A DNA stretch of 31,566 nucleotides from CAYFLR01 sp964343805. Its GTDB lineage: Bacteria; Bdellovibrionota_B; Oligoflexia; CAYFLR01. Positions 17,229 to 25,054 of the stretch are shown one piece after another. The translations under genes and the position numbers were made by a program. The first letter of the stretch is position 1. Each line of letters starts with the position of its first letter. The stretch is taken from contig CAYFLR010000069.1 of the NCBI GenBank assembly GCA_964343805.1, positions 1 through 31,566 of the forward strand, read 5' to 3'. Under the pieces are notes generated by a model. The model saw only the letters and a program-made list of their open reading frames with translations. It searched no databases and had not been told where the DNA came from.

Positions 17229-17244
17229 TGGCATGCTATTTGCT
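17229..17244 (+). promoter_or_regulatory. Sigma-54 (-24/-12) promoter candidate upstream of the protease gene
   Basis: TGGCATGCTATTTGCT matches TGGCAC-N5-TTGCW at every position but one (T for C at the sixth base). It has exact GG/GC spacing and ends 73 bases before the ATG at 17318. It shares the unusual TGGCATGC core with the site at 6903. Confidence 0.6.
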
Positions 17245-17317
17245 GATAGATGCAAGCCAAATGGTAATGACGCTATTTTCAATCTATGACCTTTTTTGAT
17301 AAATATTGGAGGACCCA

Positions 17318-18226
17318 ATGCAAATAACTAAAAGAAAATTTATAGAGAGTGTCGGTACATTTTTTTCAGGCGAGCATAGTTGCACAGGGTATTTATCTAA
17401 TAAAGAAGAGTTAACTACTGCAGCTCACTGCTTTTCTGGAAAGGTCAGCGAAACCCTCTTTGTTATTAAGGGTAAAACAGTAGAAATTAAAGGCGTTACT
17501 TTCCTAAGTAAAGAGGCTGATGTAGCAATATTTCAAGTTGCTAGACAAGCAAATCATATTCCTCTTGGGTCCCTAGATCACGAGAAGTCACTCAATTTAA
17601 TTAGTTACAACATTAATAAACAAATATTACAGCAGGTTTCCTGCCAAAGTATAGACACACCAAATTCAGGAGCCCTAAAACATGACTGTGACACGGAGCC
17701 TGGAAACTCTGGTTCACCTATTATACAGAATGGCAAAGTGGTTGCTATCCATATTGGCACTACCATAGATCAACAGTTAAATATTGCAATTGACCTGAAT
17801 AAAGTCGTTCAAGCCAATCTGACTCAAATAAACTATAATTTTGAATGGAGCTTTAAAGACCTCGATCCTTTTAATAAAAATAGCGCAATTAGAAAAGCAG
17901 GCCGTAAAATGGATCCCAGCAGCTTAATGAAAAAGTTTAAACGCCAACTAAAAAGTCAGCTGATAAATGAGGTCGCAAATAATGAAAAAGTGGTAAATAC
18001 TGCAGAAGAGAAAGGATGGACAAAAACCAACTGTAGAGTTGTTGGAGGTGGCTTAATCGGTGGCGTAATGGCATTATATTCAACTCCAATTTGTGCATCT
18101 TTAGCGGCTTCCACAGGTGTCGGAGGTGTAGGCTGCGGTGCGATAGTTGTAGGCATGAGCACTACTGTAGTAGAAGGAACCTGCATTCAACTTTGCCATG
18201 ACCGTCATTTAAAAGACTGTAGATAA
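17318..18226 (+). CDS. Compact trypsin-like (S1/chymotrypsin-fold) serine protease with a Gly-rich hydrophobic C-terminal tail
   Basis: I choose the ATG at 17318, five bases after GGAGG. The 302-residue product has the complete triad: H37 in TAAHC, D68 in EADVAIFQ and S131 in EPGNSGSPI. Cys residues frame the active-site regions (C37-type HC and CDTEPGNSG). The fold is short, as in bacterial trypsin-like or V8-like enzymes. After residue 190 comes a basic helical stretch (MKKFKRQLKSQLINEVANN). A hydrophobic Gly/Ala-rich segment follows (VVGGGLIGGVMALYS, TGVGGVGCGAIVVGMS) with several Cys, which could insert in a membrane. No N-terminal signal peptide is visible, which is odd for an S1 protease. 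It lies 23 bases before the barrel-like gene and behind a sigma-54 promoter candidate. Confidence 0.8.
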   Translation: MQITKRKFIESVGTFFSGEHSCTGYLSNKEELTTAAHCFSGKVSETLFVIKGKTVEIKGVTFLSKEADVAIFQVARQANHIPLGSLDHEKSLNLISYNINKQILQQVSCQSIDTPNSGALKHDCDTEPGNSGSPIIQNGKVVAIHIGTTIDQQLNIAIDLNKVVQANLTQINYNFEWSFKDLDPFNKNSAIRKAGRKMDPSSLMKKFKRQLKSQLINEVANNEKVVNTAEEKGWTKTNCRVVGGGLIGGVMALYSTPICASLAASTGVGGVGCGAIVVGMSTTVVEGTCIQLCHDRHLKDCR

Positions 18227-18249
18227 TAAACACTATATAGGAGCATAAA

Positions 18250-18861
18250 ATGTTTAAAATAATTGTAATTTTAGGAATTGTTCTAACAAGTTGGGGGAAC
18301 ACTCTACTGGCGACCGAAAAACCAACTCCCATTCCCATGAGTATCGTTTTTAAAGGAGGATATTCAGATGCAAAAGGGATACTTGGTTCCAGCGAAAACA
18401 ATTTCATATGGGGAGTTACTCATCAGATTGGCCGAGGAGATCAAAATGAGATTCCTTGGAGTTCAAAGATAGATGAACTGCTACTTGGGTTTGATGGATT
18501 TTTCTCTACTGAAATTCAATCATCTACTATGGATAGTAGCAGAGAAGTACTTGGATTCACTAGTGGTGAAAAGAGTATTACGCTCTTCCCTAATTTTTCT
18601 CTGGCATTTTGCGCATTAGCAAAACTGCCAGTACATATTTGCCTCGGCACAGGTTATACCGCACTTAATTTAAGTAACGGTTCCACCACAAGATTTAATT
18701 TCTTTGCTCAAACTTTTTCTGCAGGGGTGGAAGTAGAGCTTTATGAAAAAATTTATCTTATCTGCGATTTAAGCTGGCTGATAACAACTATGAGAGTAGA
18801 AAACCAAAATAAAGACCTGGTATTAGCAAATAGATTTATCGGAATCGGTTTCGGATTTTAA
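18250..18861 (+). CDS. Secreted, probable outer-membrane beta-barrel protein of unknown function
   Basis: The 203-residue product begins with a signal peptide (MFKIIVILGIVLTSWGNTL, cleavage near LA-TE). It continues with short amphipathic strands such as SIVFKGGYSDAK, LPVHICLGTGYTALNLS and FIGIGFGF, ending in phenylalanine as outer-membrane barrels do. I do not recognise the family. AGGAG lies upstream. The gene is 23 bases downstream of the protease and is likely co-transcribed with it, which suggests the protease and this barrel act together. Its TAA (18859-18861) overlaps the stop of a convergent gene fragment. Confidence 0.7.
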   Translation: MFKIIVILGIVLTSWGNTLLATEKPTPIPMSIVFKGGYSDAKGILGSSENNFIWGVTHQIGRGDQNEIPWSSKIDELLLGFDGFFSTEIQSSTMDSSREVLGFTSGEKSITLFPNFSLAFCALAKLPVHICLGTGYTALNLSNGSTTRFNFFAQTFSAGVEVELYEKIYLICDLSWLITTMRVENQNKDLVLANRFIGIGFGF

Positions 18862-19429
18862 ACCCGGATATAAGCCTCCTGCTCCAACCATCCCCTCTTT
18901 AGACAAAAACGCAGTTTATCGGTAAAAACAAAGTTAGGGTTTTTCTTTAAAAAGGCTTTTGCTGGCTCTACTTGGGCTGGATCTAAGTAAATGAGTTTGG
19001 CTTGCTATTTTTTNNNNNNNNNNNNNNNNNNNNNNNNNNNNNNNNNNNNNNNNNNNNNNNNNNNNNNNNNNNNNNNNNNNNNNNNNNNNNNNNNNNNNNN
19101 NNNNNNNNNNNNNNNAGTACCCATATCACAACGCCACAGTTTGCACGGTGATATACGATGGATGATGGCTGCAATTTGCAATCCATGATAATCACTATCC
19201 CCCCAGTGAAGGTGGGTTAAACAGGCAGAGGTTAAATGTTGCAACAGCAGCTTTACCGAGCGATTTGGATAGCCAGCGGTATGGGCCAGTAATAAATCAG
19301 ACGGTAGAGAATCTAAACATAATAACCCGCACGCTCAGCAAGTAAGAGGTTGCCCAAGTAAGGATTACGCTGGCGAACCAGTTCCAAGGCAAAACCTTGC
19401 TGAAATCCTGATTGGGGGAATTTAACCAT
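18858..19429 (-). pseudogene. Damaged C-terminal fragment of a JetD-like (DUF2220/DUF2399-like) protein
   Basis: Reading minus strand from the ATG at 19429 (GAAAGG upstream) gives a short peptide ending LLLAERAG, then TAG at 19313-19315. The next frame continues directly with LLCLDSLPSDLLLAHTAGYP and then HLHWGDSDYHGLQIAA, the GD-D-G motif of the Toprim-like domain found in Wadjet JetD C-termini and DUF2399 proteins. A 102-N gap follows, then an in-frame stop at its edge (19005-19007). The frame finally resumes with LIYLDPAQVEPAKAFLKK and ends RGWLEQEAYIRV. One frameshift (19316-19334), a stop and a missing N-terminal domain make it a pseudogene, or a gene broken by assembly errors. In intact Wadjet, JetD is the nuclease partner of an SMC-like complex; no jetABC genes are here. 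An in-frame TAA lies upstream of the ATG. Confidence 0.5.
19014..19115. other. Assembly gap (102 N) inside the JetD-like fragment
   Basis: This is a run of 102 undetermined bases. It lies in frame between two parts of the same minus-strand protein pattern. Confidence 0.95.
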
Positions 19430-19647
19430 ATCAACCTTTCCTATTTATAATCTTGAATAATTCTGTAAAAGGAAAATAGCAATTTTGGCAATGGTTGACT
19501 AGCAATTCTTGTAGAGCCTCCTTATCCCGGGTGTTTTATGAGATATCCGGGTAATGGACAGCACTCTATAACCCAAGAAGTTTCTAAATAAAAGTTTAAT
19601 TAAAAAAGGGAAAGTTTACACTGCGCTTATTTTACTCTTATTCTAAT

Positions 19648-19681
19648 CCGCACATTAAGTAGAGGGCATGTTAATGTGCGG
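19648..19681. repeat. 11-bp perfect inverted repeat
   Basis: CCGCACATTAA (19648-19658) and TTAATGTGCGG (19671-19681) are perfect complements around a 12-base loop. It could be the left subterminal palindrome of an IS200/IS605-type derivative or a stand-alone hairpin. No T-tract follows it. Confidence 0.7.
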
Positions 19682-19833
19682 AACTACCAATAAATAATCT
19701 TGATCTTGGTATCAAAAGATTCTTGGTGTTGATACTTTATATCACGTTCAATGATTGAACAGGCGATTTGCGCAATCTCCGCCGTTCAGGGCAGAGTTAG
19801 CAAATCTTTAAAAATTAATACTTCCTTACTATA

Positions 19834-19868
19834 GAAGAATCCCACGCATTTATGCGAGGGAGTTCTTC
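19834..19868. repeat. Long hairpin resembling an IS200/IS605 right-end palindrome
   Basis: GAAGAATCCCACGCAT pairs with ATGCGAGGGAGTTCTTC, with one mismatch and one bulged G. The plus-strand frame inside it reads ESHAFMRG, similar to the C-terminal tail of many TnpB proteins, where the DNA also forms the end hairpin of the omega-RNA. No TnpB or TnpA gene is left nearby, so this would be a remnant or a non-autonomous derivative. The family link is from memory of such ends. Confidence 0.4.
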
Positions 19869-20057
19869 AAATAAGGTTCAAGGGCTACAATATAGTTTTG
19901 CGTCATTTGGATTAGATCTTACACCCTAAAAGCCAAGATATACCAATAAATCCCTTAGGTAAAAAAGCATCTTTATATATAAAGACAATCTAATTTAACC
20001 AATTAACAATATGTTATAATCATTTTAACTTTTTTTTCTTTATTAAAAAAAGTTATA

Positions 20058-20673
20058 GATGAAGAGGATATCGTCGTTATAGCCAAACGATTAAAGAGAA
20101 TTGAATCTATTCAAGTCAAATTAAAACGATTCAGCACAATGAGGTTAAGTACTCTTCAGGACATAGCTGGTATTCGAGTAGTTCTAAAAAATGAACAGAC
20201 CTTAAATGAGTTATTTTCAATACTTAGAGGGCAGTCTATTAAAAATAAGTTAAAAGGAAAACAACTCCCCCGCCAAGGAACATGAAAAATACAGTGAAAA
20301 ACAAATTAGATCTAAATTAAAGAAGGCCATTAAAAAATTATGCGTTATAGAAAAACTTAATGCATCTACAAATGGGATCAAGGTTGTTGTTTCAAAGTAC
20401 AATCAGTCTGGGAAGGTTGGGAAATACGCCATCTTAGAACTTGATTTAAAAAGCAAAACCACTACAGTTGAGATATTCAATAAAAAAGACCTCGGTAAAG
20501 CGATTGAAATATACACTCAAAGAGAACTTGAATTAAAGAGTCGTGATCAAAAGAATATTGTTTTTGTTAATATTGAAAACCTAGAAAAAGTAAAAAGATC
20601 TTACCCCAATTACTTCCTGGACACACAAAAACTACTAGAAATACTCTCTAAGATTGTTCTAGGTATCTACTAA
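20058..20673 (+). pseudogene. Decayed RelA/SpoT-domain ((p)ppGpp synthetase-like) gene with catalytic core deleted
   Basis: Frame one (from 20058 to the TGA at 20283-20285) encodes IVVIAKRLKRIESIQVKLKR and MRLSTLQDIAGIRVVL, the start of a RelA/SpoT nucleotidyltransferase domain. The next frame (from about 20278 to TAA at 20671) encodes KYAILELDLKSKTTTVEIF, IVFVNIENLEKVKRSYPNYF and a helical end, which is the C-terminal region of the same family. The part expected between them, including the GYRSIH-like and ExQxRT-like active-site motifs (about 100 residues), is absent. The halves are out of frame and no good start codon or ribosome site is visible. This is a remnant with an internal deletion and a frameshift. 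Intact members make alarmones, and some act as toxins or phage-defence effectors. Confidence 0.7.
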
Positions 20674-20727
20674 AGTTAGCTCATATTTTGACCTATTCAC
20701 TGACATAGAAAATTTCATCATCCAATT

Positions 20728-20765
20728 ATTGACAATTCCAGAGTCTCAATGATAAAATTGTCAAT
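20728..20765. promoter_or_regulatory. 10-bp inverted repeat just before the DUF4143 gene
   Basis: ATTGACAATT (20728-20737) and AATTGTCAAT (20756-20765) are perfect complements with an 18-base spacer. The second arm ends one base before the preferred ATG at 20767. It could be an operator for a repressor. An alternative upstream ATG at 20749 would lie in its spacer. Confidence 0.45.
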
Positions 20766-20766
20766 T

Positions 20767-21954
20767 ATGATGTATCACCGTGAAATCAAAAATAAAATAC
20801 TAAGCATTAGCAAGCAATTTCCAGCAATCATCCTCACCGGAGCCAGGCAAACGGGAAAAACCACCCTGCTCAAATCCCTTTTCACCGACTTTAATTATAT
20901 CTCACTCGATCTCCCATCCGATGCCGAAATGGCCGAAAACGATCCTGAAGCTTTTTTGACTAGAAACAAACCTCCGCTCATTATTGATGAGGCCCAATAT
21001 GCCCCCGCCATCTTTCGTCATTTAAAGATGGCCATTGATAAAAATCGAGATTTAAAAGGACAGTATCTTCTAACCGGATCTCAAAAATTCAATCTAATGA
21101 AAGAGGTTTCTGATAGTTTGGCGGGACGATGTGCCTGGCTTGAATTGGAATCACTCTCTATCAAAGAAATCGTTCAAAAAACTGACTATCAATTCCTAAA
21201 GTTAGATGAGGTTTGCAGAGGGCTAACTCGTGGGTTTTTACCCGAATTATGGGCCAATCAAGAATTGGATCAAACAGTTTATTACAGGTCTTATCTGGCC
21301 ACTTATTTGGAAAGGGATGTTCGGCAAATCCTAAACATAACTTCACTGCGTGATTTTGAACGGTTTATCCGTGTCTGTGCAGCTCGGACCGGGCAGATCC
21401 TAAATAAATCTGACATGGCCAAAGATGTGGGTGTCACTCTCAACACCATCAATCAATGGCTCAGCGTGCTAGAAGCCTCGAATCAGATAACCCTGCTGGA
21501 ACCCTACTTCCAAAATATTGGCAAACGTGTGGTTAAATCTCCTAAACTCTACTTCAATGAAATAGGACTCCTTTCCTTCCTACTCAACCTCAAACCTGAC
21601 AATGTTGCAGAATCACCTTTTATCGGTCATTTATGGGAAAATTTCGTCTTTAGTGAACTCAATAAGAAGATTAAAAATCAAGCGGATGGAGGGACACTCT
21701 GGTTCTATCGTGATAATCAAAATAATGAAGTTGACTTTCTTTGGGAACACGATAATAGATTAGATTTTATGGAAGTGAAATGGACCCAAAAACCCTCTGA
21801 AAAAGCCTACAAAAGTTTACTAAAGGTTTATAAGTTGTTTCTAAAGGCCAATATGCCCCACCTAAAAATAGGAAATTCTTATATTTTATGCAGAACTCCT
21901 ACTAGCTATCCCATGGGGGAGACGATGGTGGAGAATCTTTCTTTTTTAAACTAG
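20767..21954 (+). CDS. AAA ATPase with C-terminal DUF4143 (PD-(D/E)xK-like) domain
   Basis: The 395-residue protein belongs to the widespread COG1373 family. The N-terminal AAA domain has Walker A ILTGARQTGKTTLL and Walker B PPLIIDEAQYAP. A winged-helix region follows (DMAKDVGVTLNTINQWLSVL). The C-terminal DUF4143 part includes LWENFVFSELNKK and NEVDFLWEHDNRLDFMEVKW. The spaced acidic and Lys residues there resemble a PD-(D/E)xK nuclease. I start at 20767 because MMYHREIKNKI matches the usual N-terminus; a reading from ATG 20749 adds six residues inside an inverted repeat. No clear ribosome site is visible. The family is common in accessory islands and its role is unclear. It is complete here, unlike the decayed genes before it, and is convergent with 21967-23964. 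Confidence 0.9.
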   Translation: MMYHREIKNKILSISKQFPAIILTGARQTGKTTLLKSLFTDFNYISLDLPSDAEMAENDPEAFLTRNKPPLIIDEAQYAPAIFRHLKMAIDKNRDLKGQYLLTGSQKFNLMKEVSDSLAGRCAWLELESLSIKEIVQKTDYQFLKLDEVCRGLTRGFLPELWANQELDQTVYYRSYLATYLERDVRQILNITSLRDFERFIRVCAARTGQILNKSDMAKDVGVTLNTINQWLSVLEASNQITLLEPYFQNIGKRVVKSPKLYFNEIGLLSFLLNLKPDNVAESPFIGHLWENFVFSELNKKIKNQADGGTLWFYRDNQNNEVDFLWEHDNRLDFMEVKWTQKPSEKAYKSLLKVYKLFLKANMPHLKIGNSYILCRTPTSYPMGETMVENLSFLN

Positions 21955-21966
21955 AAGGAAACGACC

Positions 21967-23964
21967 TCAATTAAAGATCTCATTCTCTAGATATTCAATC
22001 TGATATTTATACCAGGTAAGAGTCTTCTGCCGTAAAGCCTGGAGTTCAGCACTAGAAAGGCGACCAACAATGTTGGTATCCTCATTTGGGTCCTCTTGCA
22101 GATGAAAGAGATAAGAGAGATTATATTTAGGGCGATAGACAAATTTATAATGGTCATAGATCAGACCCAACTTATAATCTGTATACACATTGGATAAGTA
22201 AATAGGGTCCTGGGCAGATTTGGTAAAAATGTTTTCTGATTGACGAAGGTGGCTCGGTTTACCCATCAGATAAAGAAGAGTGCTGGGCAAATCTTTCATC
22301 TGAAATCTTTGATTCAAGGTTATTTTGCCATTGAAAATATGGGGGTGATAAATCAGGAATGGAACTCTCAAAGAGTGCTCATAAAGAAAGTTCCCATGTC
22401 CCATATCGAGCTTTTCCCCCAAAGCCTCTCCATGGTCACCGAATAATACAATCAAAGTATTTTTTAGCTTCCCTTGCTTTTTTAAACCAGTCACCACATC
22501 TTGAATAACTATATCCAGATGGGCCAAACTATTGTCATAGCGATCTAAAACACTTTTTTCTTCAAATTTAATAGTGGGTGAATCATAGGGCATATGGGCG
22601 AGCTTGGTCCAAAGAACTCCAAAAAACCGGCCATTTTCTTTCTGGCTCCATTTCAAGAAGTCGGCGGCCAGTGCCCTCTCATAGGATCCTGTCCAGGGTA
22701 GAGTTTCCCGGGACATGGCACGATGGATCCGGCCTTCGGTAAGCTTCATTAAGAAAGGGAAAAATCCATCAGAGCCATAGTCGGATTGAGCAGAACCAAA
22801 ATAAAATTTATAACCATCATCTAGGAATTTCTTTACTAAGTTATCACGGTTTCTAATTTCAAAGTGTCGCCATGACACTGCTCTCAACCTAGGATCAGGA
22901 TAAACACCCAATAAAATGGAGGCCAAGGTTTTACAACTGCGAGGTTGATTGACATAAGCATTTTCAAAGACCATGCCCTGACTCTGAGTTATGCTATTTA
23001 AAAAGGGCATGGTATTTCTATGGTAGCCATACAAGTTGAGGTTTTGCTTACGAACAGATTCTAAGACCACAAATAAAATGTTCATTCCCTGGGCGACGCC
23101 CTTAAATTTCAAGTAAGCTGGGGCAACAGGTCTACCGCTTTCCATATAAAAATCATTTTTATTAATGGACTCTAATAGTTTATCTTCCACTCCGGCAGAG
23201 TTATTGACTTTACTTTTACTGAGACTAACAACAGGAGAAAACACCGCAGGGGAAAGGCCTTCTGGACTAGACAAAGGAATCCAAGCGGCAAAAGCAAAAA
23301 GGATAATTAAGAGGAGGGGTACCAGGAGTACAATCTTGGATCTCATTTGGCGAATAGAGTCAGTGACCTTATAAGCGATCCAAAACAGAAAAAGGAAACA
23401 ACTTGAAAAAAATAGAGTTTGCCACCTATAAAAATAGAAGAAAAACTCTTCACGCCCCCCGCCATGCATTTTAAGGGCTTCCATATGTTGAGGCTCAACA
23501 AAGGCTCCCCATTCAAAAAAGACATAACTACATAAAATGTAAAATCCAGCCAACAAAATGGCTGTTAGGGGAAAGAGTAGAACAGGCATATAAACCACGG
23601 GACGAAGGATTTTTAAGCCTGTATATAATGGAGAAAAGGAAGGATGCTTTACCTTATTAAATGGAAGGACAAAAATGGTAAGTTGCTTTAAAAGGTAGTC
23701 AAACCTTCGGATGTAAGAAAGAAATAAATTGGTGGCACCAAAAGCAGAGAGGGCCACAATGAGCCATATTGCCAGATCGGTGGAGTAAGTCAGAAAGAGA
23801 TCTTTCACACTAATGAATCGTTTAAAACGATAAAGAACCATCAAGCTAATCAGGGATTTGCTGACGACAATAGAAAAGAGCAGCAGTAAAAGTGAGGTGT
23901 TAAGATGAGACCAGCTAAATTTATAGTGAAACACCTTAGCGGCTTTTTTAAGTATAAATTCCAT
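21967..23964 (-). CDS. LtaS-like membrane sulfatase-superfamily phosphotransferase
   Basis: Five or so hydrophobic segments in the first 240 residues precede a periplasmic sulfatase-fold domain. E302 in VLESVRKQN is the first metal ligand. The nucleophile position reads S343-C344 in QPRSCKTLASILLG, where the serine aligns with the catalytic Thr/Cys. D510-H511-G512-E513 in FGDHGEAL and MGHGNFL complete the metal site. It probably transfers a phosphoglycerol or phosphoethanolamine unit onto a surface polymer, or hydrolyses one. Serine rather than threonine makes the chemistry less sure. It is the last gene of a minus-strand operon with a GT2, a methyltransferase and an epimerase, 21 bases after the epimerase. 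It is a third member of the fold in this window. Confidence 0.87.
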   Translation of the reverse strand: MEFILKKAAKVFHYKFSWSHLNTSLLLLLFSIVVSKSLISLMVLYRFKRFISVKDLFLTYSTDLAIWLIVALSAFGATNLFLSYIRRFDYLLKQLTIFVLPFNKVKHPSFSPLYTGLKILRPVVYMPVLLFPLTAILLAGFYILCSYVFFEWGAFVEPQHMEALKMHGGGREEFFFYFYRWQTLFFSSCFLFLFWIAYKVTDSIRQMRSKIVLLVPLLLIILFAFAAWIPLSSPEGLSPAVFSPVVSLSKSKVNNSAGVEDKLLESINKNDFYMESGRPVAPAYLKFKGVAQGMNILFVVLESVRKQNLNLYGYHRNTMPFLNSITQSQGMVFENAYVNQPRSCKTLASILLGVYPDPRLRAVSWRHFEIRNRDNLVKKFLDDGYKFYFGSAQSDYGSDGFFPFLMKLTEGRIHRAMSRETLPWTGSYERALAADFLKWSQKENGRFFGVLWTKLAHMPYDSPTIKFEEKSVLDRYDNSLAHLDIVIQDVVTGLKKQGKLKNTLIVLFGDHGEALGEKLDMGHGNFLYEHSLRVPFLIYHPHIFNGKITLNQRFQMKDLPSTLLYLMGKPSHLRQSENIFTKSAQDPIYLSNVYTDYKLGLIYDHYKFVYRPKYNLSYLFHLQEDPNEDTNIVGRLSSAELQALRQKTLTWYKYQIEYLENEIFN

Positions 23965-23985
23965 CTTAAAATCGATCAGAGTTGA

Positions 23986-25053
23986 CTATGATAAGGTTGC
24001 CCTTAATAATTCCTTATTATCTGTAATCCAAGCAGCAATCTCACGAATGATCTCTTCACTGCCAATCTTTGGAGACCACCCCAAGGTCTCTTGCACCTTG
24101 GTATTATCGGTTAAATATATCGCAATATCACCCGCCCTAGTTTCGGGAACTTGATCAATAGGAATAGAGTTACCGGTAAAACGTTGGCATAGTTCTGTAA
24201 GTTCTAAAAGAGAAAGACTGCAATCCACTCCACCGCCAACATTGAAAATCTGACCATTGATTTGATCTAATTGATCCAATTGCAAAAAGAGTAAATCACA
24301 TAGATCACTCACATGCAAAATATCCCTTACCTGTTTGCCAGTTCCTCCATAACCAATATAACTTAACTTCTTTTCATAGATATGCTTTGCCACCCACAGG
24401 ACAACAACTCCTTGATCAACTTTACCCATCTGCCAGGGCCCCGTCAAAACTCCACATCGATTAATGACGCCACGAAGACCATACATATCAATGTATTCAT
24501 TAATAATGTATTCTGAGCAAAGCTTGCTGGCACCATACATGGATCGACAACCCTCTAATGGGAATTGCTCGGAGATCCCCTTTTCACTAATTCCAGGAAT
24601 GGGTTGATTAGCTGCAATCGTCATACGGGTTGAGTTTTCTTCCAAAACGATTTTGTCAATTTGCGTCATGGGGTAAACCCGACTGGTGGAGAGGAAAATA
24701 AAGTCAGATTGATCTTGCCTGGCCTTTTCTAAACAGTTAATGGTTCCATTCAGGTTGGTATTCAAAACATAATCAGGTGATCCCCCATAGCCTGCCGTCA
24801 CAGATGGTTCAGCCGAACATTCCACAATCACATCGATCTTAGGTAGGGATGCCAGGTCTTCTCTGTTTCTCACATCACCATGTACAAAGCTGATTCCAGC
24901 CTCTTTAAGACGGGGTAAATTAAATTCGCTGCCTCTTCGTTTAAGGTTATCAAAGGCAATCACCTCAATATCTTGATAATGTTTTTTTAACTCTAACGCA
25001 ATAAAGGAGCCTACAAAACCTGCTCCACCGGTAATTAGATACCTTTTCGTCAT
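23986..25053 (-). CDS. NAD-dependent epimerase/dehydratase (tyvelose-epimerase-like extended SDR)
   Basis: This 355-residue extended SDR has GGAGFVGSF near the N-terminus, VECSAEPSVTAGYGG, STSRVYP and the catalytic YGASK motif. GYGGTGKQVRDILHVSDL resembles CDP-tyvelose 2-epimerases. The ATG at 25053 is preferred: it follows the methyltransferase stop by one base with AAGGTG upstream. The GTG at 25065 would overlap that ribosome site. The nucleotide-sugar substrate is unknown. It sits in the operon GT2, methyltransferase, this epimerase, LtaS-like, so it likely prepares a sugar that the glycosyltransferases of the block use. Confidence 0.87.
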   Translation of the reverse strand: MTKRYLITGGAGFVGSFIALELKKHYQDIEVIAFDNLKRRGSEFNLPRLKEAGISFVHGDVRNREDLASLPKIDVIVECSAEPSVTAGYGGSPDYVLNTNLNGTINCLEKARQDQSDFIFLSTSRVYPMTQIDKIVLEENSTRMTIAANQPIPGISEKGISEQFPLEGCRSMYGASKLCSEYIINEYIDMYGLRGVINRCGVLTGPWQMGKVDQGVVVLWVAKHIYEKKLSYIGYGGTGKQVRDILHVSDLCDLLFLQLDQLDQINGQIFNVGGGVDCSLSLLELTELCQRFTGNSIPIDQVPETRAGDIAIYLTDNTKVQETLGWSPKIGSEEIIREIAAWITDNKELLRATLS

Positions 25054-25054
25054 C

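Larger units (their letters stand above)
19430..20057. other. Non-coding stretch with several hairpins between two gene remnants
   Basis: No intact gene is seen. It contains an 11-bp inverted repeat (19648-19681), a 7-bp palindrome GTTCAATGATTGAAC (19747-19761), a partial repeat of GATCTTGGT/GATTCTTGGT (about 19701-19730) and a long hairpin (19834-19868). The cluster resembles a structured non-coding or transposon-derived element more than random spacer. Confidence 0.5.

Noticed and set aside
19501..19560. CCCGG/CCGGG repeat as a functional hairpin
   Set aside because: Only five bases pair over a long loop, so it is probably chance.
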